Positions 1-7,268 of a stretch of DNA of 16,927 bases are shown piece by piece. Position numbers and translations under genes: made by a program. Position 1 is the stretch's first letter, and every line of letters starts with the position of its first letter. The stretch lies in assembly GCA_021204375.1 (NCBI GenBank), contig JAJPZL010000276.1, positions 1-16,927 on the forward strand. The letters run 5' to 3'. The notes beneath the pieces were generated by a model that made no database searches, was not told the DNA's origin, and worked only from the letters and a program-made list of their open reading frames with translations. The stretch is from Bacteroides sp. (GTDB lineage Bacteria; Bacteroidota; Bacteroidia; Bacteroidales; Bacteroidaceae).

Positions 1-707
1 GTATTGTATTGCATTCTTTAAAGTATAGTGACACATCGACTATTGTTGATATATATACCCGACATTTTGGTCGGGTCTCTTTTATGGTAAGGATACGGAA
101 AACGAAAAAGGTTTCACTAAAGAGTGCTATTTTTCAGCCGCTCACTTTATTGGAAATTGAAATGGATCATCGTCCCAATTCCAATTTGCAGTATATGCGG
201 GAGGTTAAATTGTTGTACCCTTTTAAGTCGGTTCCTTTTGAACCCGCTAAAACGGCAATTGCTCTTTATCTGGCAGAGTTTCTTTACCGGGCTGTGAAGG
301 AAGAGAGTGAAAATATTCCTTTGTTTACTTATTTGCAGCACTCTATTGTCTGGCTGGATGAGCAATCCAAAGGGTATACTAATTTTCATCTGGTTTTTTT
401 AATGCGTCTTTCCCGTTTTCTGGGTATTTACCCTAATCTGGAGGATTACTCTCCGGGAAATTACTTTGATTTGCGGAATGCTTCTTTTACTTCACTGAAG
501 CCTTTTCATACGGACTATATAGAAGGAGAGGAGGCCCTACGTCTTTCCCGGATCATGCGGATGAATTACGATACCATGCACCTCTTTAAAATGAGTCGGG
601 AGGATAGGAACCGGTGTCTGGAGGTGATCAATCAATACTACCGGGTCCATATTCCTGAATTGCCGGTATTGAAATCACAAAGTGTGTTGCAGGAATTATT
701 TGGATAG
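1..707 (+). CDS. recO: DNA repair protein RecO, 5'-truncated by the window edge
   Basis: RecO is a recombination mediator that works with RecR to load RecA on SSB-coated single-stranded DNA in the RecFOR gap repair pathway. About 234 residues are visible and the gene ends with TAG at 705-707. Reading frame 3 is open to the left edge. A TTG at 9 is probably not the start, because the two codons before it (ATT GTA, 3-8) give I-V, extending the protein to [10 protein letters not shown], which matches the usual N-terminal GIVL-x(3)-Y-x-D pattern of RecO. Roughly 5-10 residues are therefore missing. The N-terminal OB-fold part (strand pattern [15 protein letters not shown]) is followed by the helical C-terminal domain ([28 protein letters not shown]). 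No CxxC zinc-binding pairs are seen, as I recall for Bacteroidales RecO. The gene converges on yqeY. The family call is from recalled Bacteroidales RecO sequence and is fairly secure. Confidence 0.88.
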   Translation, partial: IVLHSLKYSDTSTIVDIYTRHFGRVSFMVRIRKTKKVSLKSAIFQPLTLLEIEMDHRPNSNLQYMREVKLLYPFKSVPFEPAKTAIALYLAEFLYRAVKEESENIPLFTYLQHSIVWLDEQSKGYTNFHLVFLMRLSRFLGIYPNLEDYSPGNYFDLRNASFTSLKPFHTDYIEGEEALRLSRIMRMNYDTMHLFKMSREDRNRCLEVINQYYRVHIPELPVLKSQSVLQELFG

Positions 708-715
708 CAGAGGGA

Positions 716-731
716 GTGGCTATGAAGCCAC
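716..731. repeat. Small perfect hairpin between recO and the operon terminator
   Basis: GTGGCT (716-721) and AGCCAC (726-731) form a perfect 6-bp stem with an ATGA loop, 8 bases after the recO stop codon. A second AGCCAC copy lies at 740-745 inside the neighbouring terminator, so the left arm could pair with either copy. No T-tract follows it on the + strand, so on its own it is not a canonical terminator. It may protect the 3' end of the recO mRNA or form part of a two-hairpin bidirectional terminator. Confidence 0.4.
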
Positions 732-734
732 CAT

Positions 735-764
735 AAAAAAGCCACTGGTTGGGAAACCAGCGGC
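735..764 (-). terminator. Rho-independent terminator of the dcw operon
   Basis: Read on the minus strand, a stem-loop (764 to 741) is followed directly by six T residues (740-735). The core stem is CTGGTT (745-750) against AACCAG (755-760) with a 4-base loop. It is extended by GCC (741-743) against GGC (762-764) across an A-C mismatch. It starts 33 bases past the yqeY stop codon and is the only clear hairpin-plus-T-tract seen in a scan of the gaps of the minus-strand run, so it probably ends the operon transcript. On the + strand the same hairpin is followed by a weaker T-rich stretch (769-777), so it could also help stop recO transcription. Confidence 0.8.
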
Positions 765-796
765 AACGATTGTTTATTGTATAAATTTTACAATTC

Positions 797-1246
797 TTAT
801 CCCAGTAACTCTTTTACTTTGGCAGAGATGGCTTTGCCTTCGGCAAGTCCGGCCAGTTTTTTAGTAGCTACTCCCATTACTTTACCCATCTCTTTTCCGC
901 TGGTAGCTCCGGTTTCTGCAATAATTTCTTTCAGGGCGGCTTCCAGTTCTTCGGGAGTCATCTGTTGAGGCAGATATTTCTCGATCACTTTTACCTGTTC
1001 CAGTTCCGCCTCAGCCAGATCTGCACGGTTCTGGGTCTGGTAGATCTCTGCGGAATCTTTTCCCTGTTTTACTAGTTTTTGAATGATTTTTGTGGCTGTT
1101 TCATCAGTCAGCGTATCATTGGCACCGGGAGCGGTTTTAGCCTCCAGAAAGAGTTTTTTTACATTTCTCAGAGCATCCAGAGCTACTTTATCTTTAGCCT
1201 TCATGGCCGTTTTGATATCTTCGGTTATCTGATCAAATAAATCCAT
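797..1246 (-). CDS. yqeY: GatB/YqeY domain protein
   Basis: A 149-residue protein that matches the stand-alone GatB/YqeY family over its full length. That domain is also found at the C-terminus of the GatB subunit of tRNA-dependent amidotransferases, where it contacts tRNA. The role of the stand-alone protein is not settled. Visible family features are the N-terminal helix with MKAKDK and LDALRNVKK, the middle KQGKDSAEIYQ segment, the EKYLPQQMTPEEL motif and the glycine-rich end (GATSGKEMGKVMG). It starts at ATG 1246, 11 bases after the ftsZ stop codon, and is the last gene before the operon terminator. It is therefore probably cotranscribed with the division genes. I recall the ftsZ-yqeY pairing as common in Bacteroidota. 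A direct part in division is not shown by the sequence. Confidence 0.9.
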   Translation of the reverse strand: MDLFDQITEDIKTAMKAKDKVALDALRNVKKLFLEAKTAPGANDTLTDETATKIIQKLVKQGKDSAEIYQTQNRADLAEAELEQVKVIEKYLPQQMTPEELEAALKEIIAETGATSGKEMGKVMGVATKKLAGLAEGKAISAKVKELLG

Positions 1247-1257
1247 ATTATATAGTG

Positions 1258-2571
1258 TTAAAAGATAATTGTTCCGTCTTCTTCACCCGGTATCTCTCTG
1301 GCGATATCCTCTTCCGTTGCTGCTTTGGAACGGATGTTATTCAGGGTTGCCTTATCGCGCAGATAGGTAGGTGAGCTTTCTACCATAGAGATAATATCAT
1401 CGTTATCCAGGTTCTCGGGGCTGAATATATAGATGTGGCGGCGTTTCCGGAAGTTTTTGGCACCCATATTGCTGGCGCTCTCTCCGTATGCTTCCAGGAT
1501 ACGTTTTTTGTTCCGTTCTTTTTCTTCTTCCAGCAGAAGCAGACGTTCTTCTTCTTCCTGGCTGCGTTTGTCCAACACCTTATCCATTCCCGGCACATTC
1601 TTCATGCCGAAGCCCGTAGCCAGTACGGTGATCTTGACTTTAGTATCCAAAGAGTTTTCAAGGGCTACCCCCCATATCACTTCTACCCCTTCCCCGAATT
1701 TGCTCATAAATTCGTGGATCTCGTTCATCTCTTCCATCATCAATTCTGCTTTTTCACAGAAGGATACGTTAAGGAGGACTTTTTTAGCGTTAAAAATATC
1801 GTTGTTATTAAGCAGGGGAGAATGAAGGGCATCGTCAATTGCTTTGCTTACCCGGTTCTCTCCTTCTCCGAATCCGGTACTCATAATGGCTACTCCTCCG
1901 TTTTTCAGGATCGTTTTAACATCGGCAAAGTCGAGATTTACTTTACCTCGCATGGTGATGATCTCGGCAATGCTTTTGGCGGCGATGGATAGAGTGTCGT
2001 CAGCTTTACCGAAAGCGTTCATAAATGTCAGGTCGGAGTAGATCTCTCGCAGACGCTCGTTGTTGATAACCAACAGGGCATCTACATGACTGGCTATTCT
2101 CTCAACACCGTCCAGGGCCTGAATGATCTTTTTTTCACCTTCAAATATAAAGGGAATGGTGACAATACCCACTGTGAGGATATCCATTTCTTTGGCAGCC
2201 CGGGCAATAACCGGAGCTGCCCCTGTACCCGTTCCTCCACCCATACCGGCTGTGATAAAGACCATCTTGGTACCGTCGTTGAGCAATTCATGGATCTCTT
2301 CGATACTCTCTTCGGCCGCCTCACGGGCCCTTTCGGGGCGATTACCTGCTCCTAGTCCCTGGGTAATGGACTTTCCGAGCTGTAATTTGACCGGTACCGG
2401 CGATTCGGCCAGGGCCTGATTATCGGTATTACAGAGTACGAAGGTTACATCGTGGATCCCTTCACGGTACATGTGATTGACGGCATTACCTCCACCACCA
2501 CCGACACCAATTACTTTGATAATGTTGGGGGTATCTGTGGGAAAATCAAATAGCATAATATCGTCTGTCAT
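1258..2571 (-). CDS. ftsZ: Cell division GTPase FtsZ
   Basis: FtsZ is the tubulin-like GTPase that polymerises into the Z-ring at mid-cell and recruits the divisome. The 437-residue protein has an intact GTP-binding domain: [10 protein letters not shown] near 21-30, the tubulin signature GGGTGTG at 111-117, and the T7 synergy loop NLDFADV with N212, D214 and D217 for GTP hydrolysis in trans. After the core (to about 325) comes a strongly charged, probably helical linker (about 335-362, rich in E, K, R and L). The tail then has an [10 protein letters not shown] motif (383-392) and SPTYLRDK (400-407), which resembles the canonical IPxFLR partner-binding peptide but sits some 30 residues before the end. 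The last residues are acidic (GEEDGTIIF). It starts at ATG 2571, 40 bases after ftsA. The identity is certain; the function of the tail is inferred. Confidence 0.98.
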   Translation of the reverse strand: MTDDIMLFDFPTDTPNIIKVIGVGGGGGNAVNHMYREGIHDVTFVLCNTDNQALAESPVPVKLQLGKSITQGLGAGNRPERAREAAEESIEEIHELLNDGTKMVFITAGMGGGTGTGAAPVIARAAKEMDILTVGIVTIPFIFEGEKKIIQALDGVERIASHVDALLVINNERLREIYSDLTFMNAFGKADDTLSIAAKSIAEIITMRGKVNLDFADVKTILKNGGVAIMSTGFGEGENRVSKAIDDALHSPLLNNNDIFNAKKVLLNVSFCEKAELMMEEMNEIHEFMSKFGEGVEVIWGVALENSLDTKVKITVLATGFGMKNVPGMDKVLDKRSQEEEERLLLLEEEKERNKKRILEAYGESASNMGAKNFRKRRHIYIFSPENLDNDDIISMVESSPTYLRDKATLNNIRSKAATEEDIAREIPGEEDGTIIF

Positions 2572-2611
2572 AACTGCTGGTATTTAGGGTGTGACATCTT
2601 GTTTGCTAACA

Positions 2612-4009
2612 TTATTTTAATTCATCGTCTGAGAAGAAATCATTGGTGATCTTCTCGAAGAAGCCTTTGAAACGCCCGGGCTGCTCTTTCTTTTTCCGTT
2701 TCTCCTCCTCTTTCCGGCGTTTTTTATCCTCTTCTTCTTTCTTTTTCTGTGTCAGGCGAGCTGCCTTTTCTTTCTCTTCTATCTTTTTATAATCCAGGCC
2801 TTCGCTAAAAAGAGAAGGCTGTTCGGGCTGTGGCTGTTCGGGTTTGCAGCAGTTCTCATTTCCGCTGTTCAGCAGGCCGATCACTGTATTTTGTGTGCCG
2901 TCTTTACGGATATATTCGGGGTGGTCGGCAGTCACCACAATGCGTGAAGTGGATGCTTTACGGATCTTATTCAGTTTGGTACGCTCCCGGAGTGCTTCTT
3001 CAAGGTTCCGGAGGTTGGAGGCTCCTCCGGTAATGATAATGCCGGAGAGTAGTTTGTCTTCATAGCCGGAAAGCTGGATCTGGTTCCATACGTTCGCCAG
3101 GATCTCTCCTGTCCGGGCCTCTACGATATCGTTAAAAGTAGCGGCCGGTATAGTGCGGCTATCATCCTCAAGGGGATAAGTCTCTTCATTTTCAGCATTA
3201 TTTTCCGGCAAAACAGCACTTCCATAGACTATCTTTAGTTTTTCTGCCTCTTCCTCTTCAATATGGAGAGAAGATATATCTTTAGTTGTGGCACTTCCTC
3301 CTAAAGGAATAACGGTCAGATACCGGAGAATATTGTTCTTATAGACGGATACAGTAGTCGTGTCTGCTCCGAAATCTACTAATGCACAGCCGGAACGTTT
3401 TTCTGTTTCAGTTAATAGTGCATCGGCTGTAACTAAGGGAGAGATGAAAATGTTGGCAATTTCCAGATTCGCCTGGGCGAAACATTTCAAAAGATTCTTT
3501 TTCAAGGAAGAACGGGCTACGAGGTTCAGAAAACGGCCCTCAATGTGGTTCGCGGCTACTCCGACCGGATCGATCTGAAAGTTATGCCCGATCTTATATT
3601 CCTGGGGAGCTACATACAGAATATCCATTTCCGCTTTATCGATCACTACCAGGGGGATCTCCCGGTTTTCATCGTTGATCTCATCGATCAGCTCGGGCGA
3701 AATAATGGTCTCACTCTCCAGGTGACGGATTACTACATTCCTTACCGTACGCAACGATTGTCCGCCGATCCCCACGTATGCTTTTGCAATGGTACAATGA
3801 AGGATTGTCTCCAGTTTATTAATAATGGAGGTTAAACTCTGTGCAGTTTTATCCAGGTTATAGATGACTCCTTTACGGATAAAAAGTGAGGAGTTCTCGC
3901 TGGCGCATGCCAGTATCTCAATGGTTCCGTCACTGCTTTTCTTTCCTGATACACCTGTAATGCTGGAGGAACCCAGTTCAATAGCAACGATAAAGTCTGT
4001 TGATGCCAT
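2612..4009 (-). CDS. ftsA: Cell division protein FtsA
   Basis: FtsA is an actin-like ATPase that ties FtsZ filaments to the inner membrane and links them to later divisome proteins. The 465 residues show the actin-fold nucleotide motifs: phosphate-1 IELGSSSITG (10-19), phosphate-2 VDFGADTTTVSVY (211-223) with IPLGGSATT (234-242), and the adenosine motif IIITGGASNLRN (324-335). A Pro/Gln-rich stretch (390-398) leads into an extreme Lys/Glu-rich segment (about 408-443), probably a charged helix. A C-terminal amphipathic helix (RFKGFFEKITNDFF, 446-459) fits the usual membrane-targeting sequence. It is longer than E. coli FtsA (about 420 residues) mainly because of the linker. The ATG at 4009 lies 2 bases after the ftsQ stop codon, so translation is probably coupled. 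ftsA-ftsZ order is classical. Confidence 0.96.
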   Translation of the reverse strand: MASTDFIVAIELGSSSITGVSGKKSSDGTIEILACASENSSLFIRKGVIYNLDKTAQSLTSIINKLETILHCTIAKAYVGIGGQSLRTVRNVVIRHLESETIISPELIDEINDENREIPLVVIDKAEMDILYVAPQEYKIGHNFQIDPVGVAANHIEGRFLNLVARSSLKKNLLKCFAQANLEIANIFISPLVTADALLTETEKRSGCALVDFGADTTTVSVYKNNILRYLTVIPLGGSATTKDISSLHIEEEEAEKLKIVYGSAVLPENNAENEETYPLEDDSRTIPAATFNDIVEARTGEILANVWNQIQLSGYEDKLLSGIIITGGASNLRNLEEALRERTKLNKIRKASTSRIVVTADHPEYIRKDGTQNTVIGLLNSGNENCCKPEQPQPEQPSLFSEGLDYKKIEEKEKAARLTQKKKEEEDKKRRKEEEKRKKKEQPGRFKGFFEKITNDFFSDDELK

Positions 4010-4011
4010 AA

Positions 4012-4758
4012 TTATCTATTTTCTTCTCTTTTCGTACAAATGATCTGATTGCTGAACTCTACACTGATGCGGGAATATTTATTCCATCCGACTTTGCCCA
4101 GTGCTTTCTCGTAAAAGAGCCGGAGCCGTTCGAGTTTCTCTTTATAGTTATCGAATTTACCCAGAAAGATGGTGTGATCACCCACCCGGGGAACCAGCTC
4201 GACTTCGTTCCTGGAATTAATATGTATCTGTTCGATCTGTGCATTCCAGAACTTATCGTTCTGCAAAAATACACCAAAGTTGTATAAATTCCTCGTCGCG
4301 AGCGATTTTTCTATGTAACCGGTAACAATTGGAAGGTGCGCCAGTACTTTGGTACGGGCCGGCATGATCTTTCCTTTATCATCGATATAATAGTTCTCAC
4401 CGCTCTGGCTCATAATGCGCAGGATGGGTACCCGTTGGGTTACTTCCACGCATATCTTACCACTGGGAGTTTTGTAGCATTCTGCATGATCGATAAGGGG
4501 ATGTTCATTGAGCACCTCTTCCAGCCGGCTGGTATTTATTTCATGCAGCGGTTTGCCTACAGGATTCACTTCTTCTTTCCGGAGCATGGTACTGATCTCC
4601 GCAGCGGTAATAAAACCGGCATTGATGCTGTCTTTGATTATTAAGATCATGTCGTCACAAACCATTTCCGTTAGTTTGGTGTTAAATGCCGTCATGGCTA
4701 TACCCAGATAGAACAGGATAAGTAACATACTGATCAATAAAAAGACCCGTTTGATCAT
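4012..4758 (-). CDS. ftsQ: Cell division protein FtsQ/DivIB
   Basis: FtsQ is a bitopic inner-membrane protein whose periplasmic part scaffolds the FtsQ-FtsL-FtsB complex and connects early and late divisome proteins. The 248-residue protein has a short cytoplasmic tail (MIKR), one membrane segment (about 5-24), a POTRA-like region (about 37-112) ending in the typical VEVTQRVPILRI, then YYIDDKGKIMP and LPIVTGYI, which mark the start of the FtsQ beta domain. The C-terminus is basic and polar. Sequence conservation in this family is low, so the call rests on this pattern plus position between murC and ftsA. Its ATG shares bases with the murC TGA stop codon (ATGA, 4755-4758), which implies translational coupling. 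Confidence 0.9.
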   Translation of the reverse strand: MIKRVFLLISMLLILFYLGIAMTAFNTKLTEMVCDDMILIIKDSINAGFITAAEISTMLRKEEVNPVGKPLHEINTSRLEEVLNEHPLIDHAECYKTPSGKICVEVTQRVPILRIMSQSGENYYIDDKGKIMPARTKVLAHLPIVTGYIEKSLATRNLYNFGVFLQNDKFWNAQIEQIHINSRNEVELVPRVGDHTIFLGKFDNYKEKLERLRLFYEKALGKVGWNKYSRISVEFSNQIICTKREENR

Positions 4759-6137
4759 ACCTTTTTTAATATCTGCTCAATGCGGGAAACATAATTATCT
4801 ATATCTCCGGCACCTAAAGTAATTAATATATCAATATCTTTTCTCTTCTCTTCAATAATAGCCGGCAACTCTTCTTTCCGGCATAATCTTTTAGTTATCC
4901 CCTCTTTGAGTCTCTCATAAATAAGGCTACTGGATACTCCTGCTACAGGAAGTTCCCGGGCCGGATAGATATCGGTGAGAATTACTTCATCAGCCAGGGA
5001 AAGGGCTTCGGCAAACTCTTTATAAAAGTCGTTGGTACGGCTGTAAAGATGAGGTTGGAATACCGCTGTGATGCGACGTCCCGCATAAATTTCCCGGATG
5101 GAAGAGATACTTTGCCGGATTTCAGAGGGATGGTGAGCATAGTCGTTCAGATAGACTACCCGATCGGTTTTTATTTTGAAGTCGAACCGGCGATCTACTC
5201 CCCGGAAGCTCTCTATTCCCCATCGGATCTCTTCCGGGGTTACTCCATTCAGCCATGCCAGTGCTATGGCAGCAATACTGTTATCTATGTTGATACTTAC
5301 CGGTACTCCCAGGCATATATTATTAATTATTCCCTCCGGGGTCATCAGATCAAACCAAATCTCACCCCCTCCGATGCGTATATTCCGAGCATGGAAGTCT
5401 CCTTCGTTCCGGGAATAGCTATATACTTTTACTCCTTGAGGTGGTTCCGGGCTTAGGGTTGCCTCCTTATGAATAATAAGGGCACCACCCGGTTGGACTA
5501 GGTTGATGTAATGTTTAAAACTCTCCAGGTAGGCTTCTTTTGTACCGTATATATCCAGATGATCAGGATCAGTAGAGGTAATGACCGACATCCACGGTGT
5601 AAGCCAGTGAAAAGAACGGTCAAACTCATCTGCTTCGATCACTGTAAAAGGACTTTCTCCGTCTAACAGCAGGTTGGTCTGATAGTTTTTGGAGATCCCG
5701 CCCAGAAAAGCTGTGCAGCCCAGGTGTGACTGGTAAAAAAGATGAGCGGTAATGGTAGAGGTAGTGGTTTTACCATGGGTCCCGGCTATGCAGAGTACCT
5801 TACTGCTCCGGGTGATCAGGCCTAATACCTGAGCCCGTTTCATCAACCGGAATCCGTTCCTGCGGAACCAGCTAAGTTCCGTATGGTCTTCCGGAATAGC
5901 CGGGGTGAACACCACCAGGGTAGTTTCTTTATGGAGACATTCAACCGGTATCTTTTTAATATCATCTTCATAATGAATAACCGCACCTTCCTTTACCAGA
6001 TTCCGGGTAAGTTCTGTCTCGGTACGGTCATACCCACCTACAAACTTCCCTTTGGAAAGGTAGTACCGTATCAGTACACTCATTCCTATACCTCCTGCAC
6101 CGATAAAATAGAGGGAGTTGAATGCCGGGTTATTCAT
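4755..6137 (-). CDS. murC: UDP-N-acetylmuramate--L-alanine ligase MurC
   Basis: MurC adds L-alanine to UDP-MurNAc in an ATP-dependent cytoplasmic step, the first peptide-stem addition. The 460 residues carry the N-terminal UDP-binding loop GAGGIGMS (13-20), the ATP P-loop AGTHGKTTTS (118-127), the EADEFDRSF Mg-binding region (168-176), NDYAHHPSEI (331-340) and QPHLYSRT (361-368). AHHP and QPHxYSR are signatures that separate MurC from MurD, MurE and MurF. Length is normal. The ATG at 6137 overlaps the murG stop codon (ATGA) and its own stop codon overlaps the ftsQ start codon, so three genes in a row are physically linked. No missing residue is seen. Confidence 0.97.
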   Translation of the reverse strand: MNNPAFNSLYFIGAGGIGMSVLIRYYLSKGKFVGGYDRTETELTRNLVKEGAVIHYEDDIKKIPVECLHKETTLVVFTPAIPEDHTELSWFRRNGFRLMKRAQVLGLITRSSKVLCIAGTHGKTTTSTITAHLFYQSHLGCTAFLGGISKNYQTNLLLDGESPFTVIEADEFDRSFHWLTPWMSVITSTDPDHLDIYGTKEAYLESFKHYINLVQPGGALIIHKEATLSPEPPQGVKVYSYSRNEGDFHARNIRIGGGEIWFDLMTPEGIINNICLGVPVSINIDNSIAAIALAWLNGVTPEEIRWGIESFRGVDRRFDFKIKTDRVVYLNDYAHHPSEIRQSISSIREIYAGRRITAVFQPHLYSRTNDFYKEFAEALSLADEVILTDIYPARELPVAGVSSSLIYERLKEGITKRLCRKEELPAIIEEKRKDIDILITLGAGDIDNYVSRIEQILKKV

Positions 6138-7261
6138 GAGCGGTTATTATATTCGTTCGCCAGCCGGAGGGCCTCGTCTGCAATTCGTTCTGCCGAATTA
6201 CGGAAGGCCATTCCGCTGATATTTGTTTTTAATTTTTTCAGAAATTCTTCGTCCTTAACGGTTGTAAGCGCCAAAGGTACCAGTTTTTCTTCGGCTTCGT
6301 TGTCTTTAACATACAGGGCGGCCTCTTTTTTCACCAATGCCAGGGCATTCTTTGTCTGGTGATCTTCGGATACGTTAGGAGATGGGACCAGAATGACCGG
6401 TTTACCCAACAGACAGAATTCGGAAATAGAACCCGCTCCCGCCCGTGATATGATCAGGTCGGTAGCTGCATAAGCCTGATCCATATTGGAAATAAAATCG
6501 GTAATATGGATCATAGAGAAGTTACCCGCTTCTTTTACTCTCTGGGTAACCTCCTCGTGATATATTTTTCCAGTTTGCCAGATAAATTGTATGTTTTCAT
6601 CGTTGGCGATCTCCGGAAGGTATTTAAGAATGCTCTGGTTTATGGTGCGTGCTCCAAGGCTTCCTCCGACAACCAGAATGGTCTTTTTGGCGAGATCAAG
6701 TCCGAAAGCCCGGATACTCTCTTCCCGGGTGCCGGTATAGTGCAACAGATTCTGCCGTACGGGATTTCCGGTCAATACTATTTTTTCTGCCGGGAAAAAG
6801 CGTTCCATTCCTTCATAGGCAACGCATATTTTTTTAGCCCTTTTAGCCAGTATCTTATTGGTTACACCCGCAAAAGAGTTCTGCTCCTGGATAAGGGTAG
6901 GAATACCCATTAAACCGGCGGTGTTAAGAGTAGGGCCACTGGCATAGCCGCCTACCCCGATAGCCAGTTGCGGCCGGAATTTCCGGATGATTTTCCAGGC
7001 TTTCAGCTGGCTTTGAAGAACCTTCCAGAGTACTATTACATTTTTCAGTAGGTTTTTCCGGTCAAATCCCATGATGGGCAAACCTATAATTTCATAGCCT
7101 GCCGCAGGAACACGTTGCATCTCCATTCTTCCTTCGGCTCCTACAAAAAGGATCTCTGCCTCCGGGTATTTCTCTCGAATCGCATTGGCTATGGAGATAG
7201 CAGGAAAAATATGCCCTCCTGTACCTCCTCCGCTTATAATGATCTTTAATTTTTTTTTCAT
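6134..7261 (-). CDS. murG: UDP-GlcNAc:lipid I N-acetylglucosaminyltransferase MurG
   Basis: MurG transfers GlcNAc to lipid I on the inner face of the membrane to make lipid II. From the chosen start the protein has 375 residues. It has the N-terminal GGGTGGH loop (11-17), a conserved GVGGYASGP (102-110), a second glycine-rich loop GGSLGA (199-204), ISRAGAGSISEF (271-282) and the C-terminal EDHQTKNA (299-306) that contacts UDP-GlcNAc. The frame is open further upstream to an ATG at 7300, but that would add 13 residues and overlap ftsW by 32 bases. The ATG at 7261 puts GGGTGGH at the normal distance and leaves a 7-base gap after ftsW, so it is preferred. Codons 2-4 are AAA AAA AAA, giving a run of nine A residues (7250-7258). 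The gene ends in an ATGA overlap with murC. Confidence 0.95.
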   Translation of the reverse strand: MKKKLKIIISGGGTGGHIFPAISIANAIREKYPEAEILFVGAEGRMEMQRVPAAGYEIIGLPIMGFDRKNLLKNVIVLWKVLQSQLKAWKIIRKFRPQLAIGVGGYASGPTLNTAGLMGIPTLIQEQNSFAGVTNKILAKRAKKICVAYEGMERFFPAEKIVLTGNPVRQNLLHYTGTREESIRAFGLDLAKKTILVVGGSLGARTINQSILKYLPEIANDENIQFIWQTGKIYHEEVTQRVKEAGNFSMIHITDFISNMDQAYAATDLIISRAGAGSISEFCLLGKPVILVPSPNVSEDHQTKNALALVKKEAALYVKDNEAEEKLVPLALTTVKDEEFLKKLKTNISGMAFRNSAERIADEALRLANEYNNRS

Positions 7262-7268
7262 ACTGTAC

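Noticed and set aside
9..11. TTG at 9 as the start of recO
   Set aside because: In-frame codons before it match the conserved RecO N-terminus, so the gene is simply cut by the window edge.
682..864. Open frames on the + strand spanning the recO end and the terminator
   Set aside because: They run through the terminator hairpins and the antisense of yqeY, and show no protein features.
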